Source: Costus lasius
Taxonomy: Eukaryota; Streptophyta; Magnoliopsida; Zingiberales; Costaceae
Direction: 5' to 3'
Length of the DNA: 64,000 nt
NCBI GenBank assembly: GCA_027563935.2
Contig: CM050446.2
Coordinates: 130,175,608 to 130,239,607 of the forward strand
Each line of letters starts with the position of its first letter. Position 1 is the first letter of the stretch. The notes beneath the pieces were generated by a model. It was not told the DNA's origin. It saw nothing but the letters and a program-made list of their open reading frames with translations, and did no database searches. The position numbers and the translations under genes are program-made. Shown one piece after another: positions 1-11,761 of this stretch.

Positions 1-1480
1 TTAAGAGGCCCTTTCACAATCACAACCAAGGGGGAGATTAGTTCTCCAAGTTCCCTAGCTAACAATTTAGAGACTAGCTATTAGGGGAGGGGGAAGAGGG
101 GGTGACGCCTTGCATTCTCTTCTGACCCTTGCGCAACCTTCATGGAATAGATACATAAGTGTAGGTGGATGCTCAAGAACATCAAGAAAAGCAACAACCA
201 AAGAAGAAGGGGGAAACTTAGCTAACTCGGGTAGATGCTTGATCTTGACATGGTGGGAGACACCTCCTTGAGTCTCGGTTGTGTCCAGCTCCTCCTCTTG
301 GGCTGAGGACTCTTCAGGACTGATGGGAGGAGGTGGCGTGAGCTTCAACTTCAAGGCATGAGCAAGAGTGGAAGAAGGTTGAAGGAGGGAAGAGGAGGAG
401 AGCTCTCAGCTAGGGTTGGAAGAGGGGGAAGAGTTGGGGTGACACACACCCTTGAAGACACACTTCAGAAGTTCTTTTCAAAATTATTCAACTCTAACTC
501 TTGTCCAAGAAGTTACAAGGTTATAATAACATAGCCACACAAGGAAAACAGGTCCTTGGGCGCATAAGCAAGCCAAAACACCCAACAACAATCTGCACAA
601 GAAGCTGGCGCATAGAGGCTGAGCTTTCCTCCTTTGTGGACTGGTCTTCTAGAGTCTCTCTTGGAGTGTTTCTTCAAGTGGCAAGGGGGAATCCTGAGCT
701 GCTGCAAAGGTTGATCTGCTGGTGGCTTTGGGGGGCGAGAACAGCAAGCAATTCCCTAAATAGGGGGGCAGCAACCTGCACTTGTAAAGGTGGACTGCCG
801 GCTGCTCTTAGCTTTGATAGGCTGACATGCTTTCTCCTTTGGGGGTTGTAGGAAAGCTGGTATGTGGCTGGCTTGGTCCTCTTTGCTTCCAAGGGAAAGG
901 GGCGGTTGGAGATGAAGACAAATAACTCCACATGGATGCTTGCTTGGATGGTAGAAACTTGGGTGGATTTGATGAGGGTGCTCTTCAAGATGGATTGGTT
1001 TGAGCTTGGCGCTTCTTTGATGAACTAGACCTGATCTTGGCTTGAGTCCCAAAATGGAGTTGACCTAATCTATTACATCAATTGCATGCACTAACCTATC
1101 ATACATAAGTGGCGGAACCTAGAAATGTAACTACATGGTGTAATTGGAAGGTGGATCTAACCTACCACATGATGCAAGTTATGCTAGGAGATCTAACTTA
1201 AAGGATGCATGCAATGCAAGGAATGAAAATCTAACTTAAAGATGCATGCAATGCAAGAGATGGAAATTTAGGTGCCCTAGCTAGGGTAACCATAAACTCC
1301 ATTTGTATTTCCGTGGGTCATGTCGCCTCCCCACATCACCCATTATATAGAGGCAAAACGCGTTCCAGACGGCGAGAACGCGGCGGCGACCAAATCGCCG
1401 CAAAGATCGGGGAAGACGACGAGTTCGCTCGTCGCCCTAATTTAATTCAAACCTCGAATAAATAAAAACCGTAACGTTTT
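1..1480. other. Degenerate retroelement-like DNA, no gene recognised
   Basis: Moderate-GC sequence with short open frames on both strands (the longest about 116 codons near 501-851) but no recognisable domain. The purine-rich stretches and short direct repeats resemble LTR or untranslated retroelement DNA. No terminal repeat pair, primer-binding site or target duplication could be found, so the element cannot be classified. Confidence 0.35.
1191..1265. repeat. Short tandem duplication, unit about 38 bp
   Basis: Two adjacent copies begin at 1191 and 1229, each opening with ATCTAACTTAAA and running through GATGCATGCAATGCAAG. They differ by small substitutions and one indel. No coding role is seen. 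Confidence 0.7.
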
Positions 1481-1491
1481 AATATTAAAAA

Positions 1492-1561
1492 GCGAATTAG
1501 CCCGATGGTTAGGCGGCGTCGTTTGCTTACGCGCGACGCGGGTTCGAGCCCCCTCGAGCGC
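1492..1561 (+). repeat. tRNA-derived fragment (SINE head or tRNA relic)
   Basis: It has a Pol III A-box-like segment at 1498-1511 (TAGCCCGATGGTTA) and a B-box-like segment at 1541-1551 (GGTTCGAGCCC), spaced as in a tRNA. A D-arm with a GCC/GGC stem can be drawn. The anticodon arm does not give a 7-base loop, and the acceptor stem pairs only in its first three bases, so this is not a working tRNA gene. An A/T-rich tail follows. It could be the 5' end of a SINE or a tRNA-like part of a larger retroelement. Confidence 0.45.
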
Positions 1562-1689
1562 AAAAATCAACTTTTTTATAAAAACTCAAATATTAAACCT
1601 TTTAAAAATTCTGAAAAATTCTAGAAAAAATCATAAAAATCCAAAATAAAAAATTTTGAATTTCCAAAATTAAATTTATAAAATTAAGG

Positions 1690-2140
1690 TTATAACATCG
1701 CGTACGTCTCATTGCTAGCCGACTACCCTGCCGCCTCTTACCTCGCCTCGCCTCCGCTCTCACCTCATTGTTGCTGACTGCCCTCTCCATCTATGTCTGG
1801 TCCTCGCCATCGTCGACAGCACCGCCGCCTCAACCTCCCCCTCGCTAACGCTGCTCTCGTCTGGTCCTCACCCTCGTCCACAACACTGCCGCCTTCCCGC
1901 CGCCTCGTCCTTGCCACGACCTCGCCATCGCCGACTGCACCGTTGCCTCTCACCTTACCTCGCCCTCGACCTCGCCATCGTTGACAACCCCTCCGCCCCG
2001 ACCTTGCCCTAGACCTCGCGCCGCCCCCTCGACCTCGCCTCACGGATGCCACTCTGGCAGGCGAGGGCCTCTCTCGCCTCTCACCGGTGAGGTCGCGGAC
2101 GTTGCTCTCACGATTTCTCTTTCTTCTCCATCTTATCACA
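1690..2140. other. GC-rich low-complexity stretch
   Basis: A pyrimidine-rich block built from repeated CTCGCC/TCGCC-type words. It is open in several frames on both strands and yields Arg/Pro/Ser-rich translations of up to 124 codons. All frames look equally biased and no domain is visible, so I do not call a gene. Confidence 0.5.
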
Positions 2141-2567
2141 TGACTCTTTAATCCTCTCTTCTGTTTTTCCTTCCCATCCTCATTTACCCTCCCTCTATTT
2201 TTCCACCCCTACTGGTAAACAGGGTGTAAACGCCTGCCGTCATCGGTGATCAGTCCATGTGCATCCTGTCGGTGTTGACAGCTGCCAAGGGCCCATTTGG
2301 CATCACAACGCTACCAGCTGGTGGGCCTAGTCAGACAAAGTTGGATTGGACTATGCCTTCACAACTTTTATTTTTTACTATCGAAGCTCACGATGTACTA
2401 TTCTACCTTATTAGCCGAGTTATTTAATTATGTAAATTGTATCATGTATCTATATGTGTATAGATTTATTTATTTTTTATTATTATATATAATAAATAAG
2501 CACTAAATAGGAAAAAAACACACTCACTCAAAACGTTTGTATCCATAAGCACTCAGGAGCCTGCAAG

Positions 2568-3092
2568 TAGATCAATCAAAATCTGACTCGACTCGCTGAC
2601 CTGACTCGACACGAAGTTAGGCCGATTTGGGTCAACCATAATCATGTTCGGGTCATACATGGGTCAACCCATTTATGACCCGAAAATAATCGGGTCGGGA
2701 CAGGTTGTAAATGGGTTGACCCATTTAACCCAATTACATTATATATTTATATACATAAAATTTAAATATAAGCTCATATAACTCTTACTACTAGCTCATA
2801 AGCTCAAATATCTTCTAATTCTCTTTTAACCCAGATTTCGGCCCACAAAAAAGCATAAAATTTTATTTATTTTAACAGAATTTTTATTAATTTATTATTT
2901 ATATTAAAAATATAAATAATAAACAAGTTATTCCAGTCGTGTCGGGTTGACCCGATTATATTCGAGTCATGTTCGTGTTAAACAGTTTAACTCAATTAAT
3001 TAAACGGGTCGTGTTCGGGTTAGCTTAATCGGGTCACGGATCACAGCTGACACGACCCGTTTATGACCCGCTGACCCGAATTGTCAGGTCTA
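2568..3092. mobile_element. Non-autonomous hAT-like element, copy A
   Basis: The ends are complementary to each other: the left begins TAGATCAATCAAAATCTGAC and the right ends GAATTGTCAGGTCTA. The sub-terminal regions are rich in GGGTCA/TGACCC words and the centre is AT-rich and non-coding. It matches the better-preserved copy at 20560-21089 over its whole layout. No clear target duplication remains here. The hAT assignment is by analogy with copy B, which has an 8-bp duplication. Confidence 0.6.
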
Positions 3093-3181
3093 CATATAAG
3101 TCAATAAGTAAATTAAAATTAATTGATTAATAATTTAAAATAATTAGTACACCAGCTAGAGAGCGCCGATCAGGTTTGGTC

Positions 3182-3590
3182 AGACGAATGTCGCGGACAG
3201 GGTACCCAGCCCGGGTACCCTACCCAGCAATAAAGAGAAGAGTGGCAATTTTGCCATCCTAAATATTTTTTTAAAAAAAATAAAAATTAATATGATAATC
3301 TACACACTCTAAGCTATTCAAGGTACTAATATCATCATAAATAAAATCTTCTATGTTGAAAAAAAATCATAATAATATGATAGAATCTATGCTACAATAA
3401 TCAGTATAATTTTTACTATTTTAATCATTTCTTTATGTTTTTTTTCTCAACATAGAAGATTTCATTCACGATAATATTGGTACCGTTGGATAGCTTAGAG
3501 AGCGTAGATTATCATAATAATTTTTATTTTTTTAAAAAAATATTTAGGGTGGCAAATTGCCACCCTTCTCTTCATCGCCGGGCAGGGTCC
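3182..3590. mobile_element. Foldback MITE, Mutator-like, 9-bp target duplication
   Basis: About 130 bp at the left (from 3225) and right (to about 3570) are long imperfect inverted repeats that would fold into one hairpin; both arms share the AGAGAAG-GTGGCAATTTGCC end and CATAGAAGAT near the centre. The outer flanks carry a perfect 9-bp direct repeat GGTTTGGTC (3173-3181 and 3591-3599), the size expected for Mutator-superfamily insertions. There is no coding capacity. A diverged relative lies at 57826-58090. Confidence 0.7.
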
Positions 3591-3599
3591 GGTTTGGTC

Positions 3600-5975
3600 T
3601 TCGTATGAGAGACAGATAGATTAAATTCCTTTATTGGAATATTATCCATACATTTGTTTATTGATTGCTCACCAGACACCTACCCACCGGTTGTAAGTCC
3701 ATATATATCCTATTGTCCGTATAGTCGTTGAATGCTTTGTCTATTGTCGAGACAAATCAAGCTGCAAACACTAACTCTCACACCCTGAATTGGGTTAACA
3801 ATTTTTTTAAAAATTTACACCCTAGTCAATGGTTGTCTTGCACCCAAGCACGCCCACACAGGGGCTACGCAGTTGAATCCGCTGGTCCGAGCGCGACGAG
3901 CAGGAGCACGTCCCCGATGCGCTCCTCGGCCTATTCCGTACAGTCACCTAAACTCTCGTCTCGACAAGTCAGAGATCGTCATGCATCTGCCGAGGACCAC
4001 TACACGAACCAACTCAAAAGGTACACCAAAGTACAATTCTCGAGACTTGATGTCGACGTAGCGCGCATACAAGTCTGGTTCACTGGAATAGCTACAGTTC
4101 TGCACACAAGTGCAAACCATGATGTCATGCAGGACACCGGGCACATGCCCAAACTCTAACCAGACTGTACGCAGGCAATCAAACTCACTCGCTTGCCCAC
4201 AAGAGTCGTCTCGCAGACGCCCGACACAAAACATCAGGTCCATCCTGGGAAATATCACATAAAGCCGATGCATATGACCGAAGCGCAGAGGGGTGCTGGG
4301 AAATATCACATAAAGCCGATGCATATGACCGAAGCGCAGAGGGGTGAGGAGTCACCGATCGAGTGTGACAACTCGACCAGGAGTGCGAAGCTTGAGGAGG
4401 AAGATTCATCGGCCGAGGGTAGAAGATCAACCGAGAATGAGAATCGTGTATGGAACCCACAGAGGCACACGCACAGAAATCAAGGCGCACACACACAAAC
4501 CAAGGCATGTACATGCAAATCGAGGTAGCGGACCGGCAGCCTAAGGCATGCCGGAAACCTACCTGAGGCTCGCAGAAGCATCATCCGGCCGAGCCCAACC
4601 TAGCTGGAAGCAGAGGAGGCGCTGGCGAACCAATCCCCGTTTGCTAGACGCTGCCCAAATGAGGGGCTGAACCCCCGCCCAAAACCAGGCAGTCGGAGAC
4701 GCTAGCGAACCCACCCCGTTCATCGAATGACGCCAGGAAGAGGGGCCAAAGCCCTAGCCTTGCCGAACAACCCCACACTCACCGGAAACGACGGAGGTGA
4801 GCGACACTACAGAGGGAGGAAAGAGGGGTCAACGATGCTCGCAGACTGAAGACCTACCCGCCGGAGCGGGAGGGGGAGGAAGATGTACCTCAATGGACCT
4901 CTGTCCGCTGGCAATGCCGAAGAGTAAGGAGGAGGGGAAAGGGGGAACTCCGCCCCACTGCATCCCAAACTGCCATGCCCACACCACCGGGTACGTAGGA
5001 AGCCGTCACCGCCGGAGACCTCATCCGCTGAGGAGCCGTTCGACGATGGAGGGAGAGATGATCGGGGAAAGAGGGGGAAGGGGCAAGCACTGCCGCCCTT
5101 GCGATCGTGTCCATGCGTGAGAGGGGAGAGCACTATTGCCCTAACGCGTACAGCATATGCGATTTCCAGCCCGTTGCTCCAAAGGGAGCTTGGCCTGCTG
5201 AGGACCCACTAACCCGTTAGCCTAAATCCGGATAATGCATTAGCTACTGCTGAATGGAAATCGAGCTACGGCATTGGGCTTGGGCCACACGTGCGCGTGG
5301 CCCAAAAATCCAATCGACCTAACACTAACTATGCTGCTTGATCAAAAGATTATAATCTCTGGGACTTGAAGTGGCCCTAGGATCTATTGTACTTTCTTGC
5401 CTTGGACAAAGGCAGTTATATTTAATATACTGCTCTGTTTGCACACAAAAAAAGGCCGCCGCTATCATGCGCTGACAGCAAGTGGATCTAGCCAGGCTGG
5501 TAATGTAAGCATGTGATAGTGAATATGTTTAGTGTCACACCGTAACAAAAAAAATTTTTGAAAATAAGGCCAAATGCCCAAAACAAGAGTCACACAGGAC
5601 CCAAAGACCAACTGTCCCTCGTAGGAGATGATGCAAACAGAGGTGGAAGTAGCAACACAGCAACTAGCTAAGGGTGTGACCAAGTAGCAACACAGAATAA
5701 CTGGAGACACTGCTCGCATGCAGTGGGACACGTGTAATACAAGGGCGCAGCAAAGAGGTAGAAGTTGTACGTAGACAACAGGGAACGGGAAGAAATAGGA
5801 GAGCGTGTCCACTCGCAGGTGGACGAAACACAGAAGGAGGAGAGGAGATGAAACACTGAATTCCACCTGATTCTAGTGAGGACACTTGGACTTGAAGAGA
5901 TGCTTTGAATGGGCTCTCTTTAACCAAAACAGCTTATCTATTTTTGTTAAAGACCCATTTAAACCTCGATGACCC
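3600..5975. other. Gene-free degenerate GC-rich region
   Basis: From about 3830 to 5200 the sequence is GC-rich, with short overlapping open frames (up to 143 codons at 3728-4159) but no recognisable domain and no consistent codon bias. It looks like decayed retroelement DNA. From 5460 to 5930 there are only short antisense frames. Apart from the 51-bp duplication listed separately I see nothing definable. Confidence 0.4.
4245..4346. repeat. Exact 51-bp tandem duplication
   Basis: Two head-to-tail identical 51-bp units start at 4245 and 4296, each beginning CTGGGAAATATCACATAAAG and ending GCAGAGGGGTG. The period is a multiple of three and the surrounding frame (4193-4528) stays open through it. 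The frame has no known domain. The lack of differences points to a recent duplication. Confidence 0.9.
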
Positions 5976-5979
5976 ATGG

Positions 5980-6565
5980 AAAGATTGTAAGTCATTATGG
6001 CTCTTGCATGTTCCCCTAAAGGTTAAAATCTTTGGCTAGAAGCTGCTATTAAATCGACTTCCAAACTCCGCTTACCTTGATAAAATTGGCCTCAGCAAGG
6101 CCAAGAATTATTGTTTTTGCTCTTACGGTGTTGATTCTACCAAGCATTTCTTATTTAAATGTGATTCTACTGATTTCGTTTGGAACTTTCTTTCTCAAAA
6201 TCTTGGTCTGTCTTTTTTTTATCGCAATCAATGGCATCTAGGTAATTGGATTTTTGAATTGAAGCATAGTGCCTCTTTGATTTTACTTTTATGCTGGTAC
6301 TTATGGAAGGCTTGCCATGCCTTTTTTTTATAGAAAAAATCCATTGATTTTTGAAATTATTAAACTGGTTCTGATCGAGTTCAATGGAATGCTTGGTTTG
6401 CACGAATCCAAGAGAACGAATGAGATTTTGCTTGACCGAAGATTATGTAAATGGGTTTGTCCTCCCAGAGGTTCTTTTAAGGTTAATGTGCATGGGCTCT
6501 CGCATTCGTCGAATTCTGATGGTGGAATTGGATACCTCATTCACAATGATCAAGGCTCTTATTAC
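5980..6565 (+). pseudogene. LINE retrotransposon relic (zf-RVT and RNase H-like end)
   Basis: Conceptual translation from about 5990 gives the plant LINE C-terminal pattern: LHVPLKVKIF followed after an in-frame stop by KLLLNRLP. A region like the reverse-transcriptase zinc-binding domain (zf-RVT) follows, with paired cysteines, then KHFLFKCD and FVWNF. From about 6440 comes the start of an RNase H-like (RVT_3) domain, PPRGSFKVNVHG...DGGIGYLIHNDQG. Stops and frame changes break the reading frame, and the upstream endonuclease and RT parts are absent, so it is a dead 3' fragment. The family-level call is from memory of typical plant LINEs. Confidence 0.75.
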
Positions 6566-6569
6566 TTAG

Positions 6570-7045
6570 TTATATCTATATTTTTGCTCCTCATCCGTAA
6601 TAATATTCACTATTTATTATTATTTTTATATTTTTACTAATAATAAATATTTATATAATAGTTATTTTATTACTATTTATATTAAAATAATAAAAAATAT
6701 ATATTTATATTTATTATTAAAAATAATAATAGAGTAGCAAGTACCCGCATATTCCTAAATTCGAACCCAATTAAAACCCGAACATATCCCATTTAGGTAA
6801 ACGGGTATTCAAACCCGATGTAAACGGGTCAGGTCGGGTACCCGAACCCGACAAGTCAAATTACCACCCCTACTCACCACTAGACGTCGGAAGGGAGCCG
6901 GAAGTTGCTATCGATTGTCAGATTGAGAGGGGACGAAGGGACGAGAGCATAAGCACAGGGATCACCAGGAAATCACCGGAACCGAGCCAAGAACGAGAGT
7001 TGAGAGGAAGAATGAACCAAATGCCGTGTAATCTTCTCTCACGGA
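6570..7045. other. AT-rich DNA with ACCCG-rich hAT-like end
   Basis: An AT-only tract (about 6590-6730) is followed by a segment rich in ACCCG/CGGGTA words (6745-6865), like the sub-terminal regions of the hAT-like elements at 2568 and 21136. It probably is a decayed copy of the latter family; ends and target duplication are not clear. No gene is seen. Confidence 0.4.
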
Positions 7046-7780
7046 CGAGTGTTGCCTATACGATGTCGCTTTGTTTTCCTTCTGCCAGCTCAGCTGCCTG
7101 GTGGACGAACCTGTGTTCGTCACCTGGTTCCGTGTAGGAAGTGGTTCGAACGCGATGCCAACCTAGCAACCGCGTCGAACGTCGCAGCCCACCTCCACCA
7201 GCAACGTTACACCACACGGCCAGCGATCTCTGCGTCACCCGTTGACACATTCTCGCACGGGCACTTGGGACGCATCGCCATCGCCACACAGCCGTCGACC
7301 CTCTACTCGAGCGCCTCACGCTGCCCACCTGTTTGCTCCCGAGGACGATGGTTTGCCACCCGAGCCATCATTAGCCACACTCGTACCATGTGGAGGCTCC
7401 GCCCGTGGACGAAGCTCCACACGGTGTTGTCACGCTTGCCGAGGTCACCGCCAAACTCGCTTCCTCCGTCTGTCAGCATGCGTGGTCAAAACTCGAGCCG
7501 CTATCACTCGTTCCATGCACATAAGATCTCGCCGGATCTTGTTCCTGCCCACGTGCTCCACATGTCGAATCCACCACAGACCATTAGCCACCTGACGTTG
7601 GCAGCCATGGATGCCTAGAGATGGCACTGAAGGCAACAGACGTCACCACCTACCGTGAAGACGCAGCTGCCGTTGTCCCAGACCCATGCCCAAGCCCTAA
7701 TCTCGTTTGGGCTCGAAATCGGGCCAATTTTGACTCGGTCAATAGCCTAGTTGACCGAACAAAATCTGAGCCTAATTTTG
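7046..7780. other. GC-rich segment with an unsupported 189-codon frame
   Basis: An open frame of 189 codons (7049-7618, +) overlaps a second one of 117 codons in another frame on the same strand (7242-7595) and two on the opposite strand. The translation is rich in Arg/Ser/His/Pro with no domain, signal peptide or repeat. GC content alone would hold these frames open. Decayed TE sequence is the likeliest explanation. Confidence 0.35.
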
Positions 7781-7789
7781 GGCTTAACA

Positions 7790-10700
7790 TTTAGCATAAT
7801 ACCGGGTATCTTATGTAACTTCATAATGTACTATTGGGTAGTTTGCAATTTTTTTTTAAAAAAAAGAAGTAGTAATAATAAAGGAGCTATTTGACCCATT
7901 ACATTGATATTAACAACTAGAGAATGGAGATTATAACAAGTAGGTCTAGTTCAAACTTGGCTTTCCCCAACAATGAACCCACTCTAAAATTGAACAAAAC
8001 CCAAAAACTGAGAGGTTTGGAAAAGTCCTTCCACATTCGACTCTGTTAGCAAATCGAGTATCTACAGGATCCCCAACTCGACAATACATTAACTTTAAAA
8101 AATTAAAACAAATAAACAATCACAAGTTAAATGGACATAATGATAAGAAGATACCTTTGATTGTTGTCTCCATCAATAAATCAGTTGGCAAGTGGTGAGA
8201 GTAAGTAGTGCATAGTCGGCAAGAGTCAGATGAGTGAAGCAACGACCCAGGTAGATGAGTGATGAGGCAAGAGCAAAAGAGTTGCTAGCGAGAGTGAGCC
8301 ACTAGTGATAGAAAGTGGCAAGGTCGCTAGTCATTAGAGGAAGTTGCCTATTCTAAAACACATGCATCATACTCTATCATGCAATGTCAATATGACACTT
8401 TGGATATTATTAGTGATGGTATGGTAGTATTTTAGTGGATACACGTTCTACTTAAACATGTTTATAAATAATTGAGTCTATTAATTGAGTTCGGTTGAAA
8501 TATATGTATTGTATATGTTACCCAAGTCGGGTTTGGGTAGCATAGGATGGATACCCACTACTAGAACCCAATATATACCTTAAATTGTTTACCCTAACAA
8601 ATTCCTAATCTTCACTAGTTGTCGCTTGCTTGTAGTGGCTATCGCCAGCCCGCCCTTGCTATGGTTGTCGTGTCACCAGTCTGCCACTACTAGTCGTCAC
8701 CTACCCACCATGGTCGTCACAAGCTTGCTACCCCTGCCAATCGACTCCTCGTCATCGTCGCCGTTGTGTTAGAGTAGTGAGGCGATGAGGGGAGTTGTGA
8801 GGAAGGAGGGCAACGTTGGAGTAGGGAGTGACAAGGGGGTGGGTGCTACAGCGGGTTAAGCCATAAGCATAAGGTTAGGAAAGAAGGAAAGGAGTGGGTA
8901 GGGTATTTGTCGGATTCGGGTTTTAGTAGGGTCTAGTTTGGATAGATTTTTTTTAAAAAAATTTCGGGTAGTTAATCTAGTACAACTAGTGAAGTAATTA
9001 ATCAGGTTCGAGTATGAGCAGTGGCGGAGCCACATTGTGATTAGTGTGGGCAAATGCCTCCACTCATTTTTTTCAAAGCAATGAGACATATATACATATT
9101 TATTAGGCCATATGAATAAAAACTATAATTTGCCCCCACTAAAAAAATTTTAATCTTTATAATTTTTCCCTTATATATCTATTGCCCCCATACATCTTCA
9201 CGTCCTCAATCCACCACGTAAGGTCAACGTGGCGGGTACCCTATCATTGCCATCCCTAAATATTATGCTAAGTCACTGTATAGATGGCTAGTCTAGTCAA
9301 AAAGCAAAATACAAATGATCAAATAAAAAAAAAATAACACATTCCCCCTCTTACCAGAAAATTCCTTTTGTTAAAAAAATAGGGAAAGATTTTGTCCCCA
9401 TTTTTCTTTGACCACACAATCTTGATGAAGAAACCTCGAAACTCTTTGGAAACCTTCCTCTTGGCCCCAATGGTGACTTTGAAGGAAATTCCATCCAAGC
9501 CTTCAAACAAGATATGATTTCTATTCATCATGCAAGTAAGGAGGATGATGATAAAATTAAAATAGAATTGCTATTTTTGGAGTTACAAATTAATTATGAA
9601 GTATGGCATAAGATACTTGCATAATTTATTTTTTTCAACCGCATGCTCATCAACAACAAGTAATAAATTCTAAAAATAATAATAATAAAGTAATCCCTTT
9701 GTTCATTGTTCAATTAATGATCAGATATTTTTTACTACACATATAATCAAAAATTTTATTTATTAATTAATGATAATATTGATGTTTTATCCAATTCAAT
9801 AATCGATAGTAGAAAAAATGTTTTCAAGTGTTATGGCATTAGAGAAATTAAATTTCAATCTCTTAAATGAGAAATAAAAACAAAAGAAGGGGAACAAATA
9901 AAAAACATTTTGGAAAAATAATGAAAGTAATAAACTAAATGCATGCTCTTGGTAGAAACATTTTTTTTTTTTGCCAAGGCTCTTGGTAGAAACATTGCTA
10001 ATCAAATAATAGCAAAAACAAAAAAAAAATCTAATTAGTGGTCTAGGATATTATGATCATATTATTGCTACAAGAGAATAGCGAAAAGATATATCCAAAT
10101 TATCTATTCTAGTATTAATTATATAGTTTGGAATAGAAATATTATTATATATTAAGATACAATTGACGCTCAACTGTATTGCTACGCCAAGATTAAGTCA
10201 AACAAAACTTAGCAAATGCATCCAAGAAGTGTGGAAATTGAAAGTAGTTTAAAGTAAAATATCCAGCGCTTACTTCAATTTCCCTCTAATATCCTCTTAG
10301 ATGATTTGTTTGTAACATATAATTTTTTTGTGAAAACCCATGAATATAAAAAAGTCAACTCTGGTGGAAGCTCTAAGTGAGCGCCAGAGGATACTATTTG
10401 CTCGTTCCAATTCTAAAGGAGGTAGACTACATCTAAGTAGTCTGGTCAACTCTAAGTAAACAGCATTATTTAAACGTTTTCTTTTTTTGAATGTATTCCA
10501 TCAAGGAACTTGGCAGATGAGGTCATTGAAAACAAGAGCAAGCAATGAGATCACTGGCTATGGCTCACAAGAACGACAATAAAAGGCCTAAGGAGCCAGA
10601 TTTTGAGGGGCTAAATAAGTGGTGCTTATATTTTTTTAAAACAAATTTATAAAAGTCTATATAAGTAATTTTATATTTTGAGCTGAGTTTTAGAATACCT

Positions 10701-11757
10701 AGACCTATCTCTATCTGGCCTAATAGGTATCGGGTTTTCCCTAATTCCACCAATAAAACCTAGTCAAAGCGGGTTTTTTTTTGTTAGAATTAAGTCAATT
10801 CAAATTAAGTTTGAGTAATTGTGTCATCTCTATTAACAATTATGATCTTTATCAATTAAAAAAACTAGCATCTTTATTCCAATGTTCAATAGTAATATTT
10901 TTTTTTTGTTACCGTCTAAAGCCTATTATCTTTTTTTATTCTTGAACAATTGAGTTATTCCCTATTTTCTTATCTTTATTTCTTTTCTCTTCTTCTTTTC
11001 TTACCACAATTTGGTATTAGAACCAAAAACAATTCTTCTTCTCCCTGTTCTCTCTACCCCTCTCAATCACTTTCAACTCATGCCTATTTTTATTTAGGCA
11101 TTCAACCTTAATAATACTCCCTTTCATCGTCATCAGTTTATTTCTAAATAATCTCCTATTCCACATTGCCCTTATCTTTGCCATCTAATACATCATCATG
11201 ACCATCCTAATGTAAATGGTTGCTCAACATTATCAAGATTGAGTTTCTACTGAGTAAATACGTGGGTTCCATATGAGTAGAATATAAGATCAAAGCATAG
11301 CATTAGAAGAGCTCACCAAATATTTTAAAATATATTTTAATTAGTGCATATTTGTATAATGAGAGCAAAATAAATTCAAAAAGACTAACCACTAATACTG
11401 TACTAATTGAATTGTGTTATGTGTTTCTTATTTGGTGCTTAATATTTTTTTTAAAAAAATTACAAACTAAGTTAGATGTCAATTGAAGAAGATTCTTGTA
11501 ATAAATAGTGATCGCAATATCAAAGAAGATTATTATTGGATTTGATCTTACGCAACAACAACTAACAAAATCTTGAATGATAAAAAATACAGTGGAGTGG
11601 CAATAAGGTGCATATATTTGAGATGACATTACAATAGTGACAACATCTAAAGAGGTTAATGATAATATTAAGATATTATTAGTCGATGGATGCCATAATC
11701 TTTAATAGAAACTATTCTATAATGCCTATTCTAAAAGACATGCATCATACTCCATGC
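7790..11757. other. AT-rich repeat desert, no gene
   Basis: Long AT-rich DNA without convincing coding sequence; the open frames are short (77 codons or fewer) and poly-F/K/L in character. It holds dispersed-repeat pieces at 8351-8395 and 9256-9410 that recur near 11725-11757 and 18309-18490. A GTGGCGGAGCCACA motif at about 9025 is of a type often met at plant transposon ends. Nothing else is definable. Confidence 0.45.
9256..9410. repeat. Dispersed repeat, second copy at 18318-18490
   Basis: The two copies share TATAGATGGCTAGTCTAGTCAAAAAG-like sequence (here 9278-9304; there TATAGGTGGCTAGTTTAGTTAAAAAG), then an A-rich run, then CTTTTGTT and AAAGATTTTGTCCCCATTT. They are diverged by scattered substitutions and small indels. 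The family is unknown; it is the older sequence into which the 11758-18308 block was inserted. Confidence 0.65.
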
Positions 11758-11761
11758 TAGG

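Noticed and set aside
1492..1561. Functional tRNA gene
   Set aside because: Pol III boxes are present but the acceptor stem and anticodon loop do not form, so only a tRNA-derived relic is claimed.
1765..2139. 124-codon Arg-rich frame (-)
   Set aside because: Low-complexity GC-rich DNA open in several frames on both strands; no domain, start context or splice pattern.
7049..7618. 189-codon frame (+), the longest uninterrupted frame in the first 10 kb
   Set aside because: Another frame on the same strand and two on the other strand are also open; the composition is that of random GC-rich DNA and no family is recognisable.
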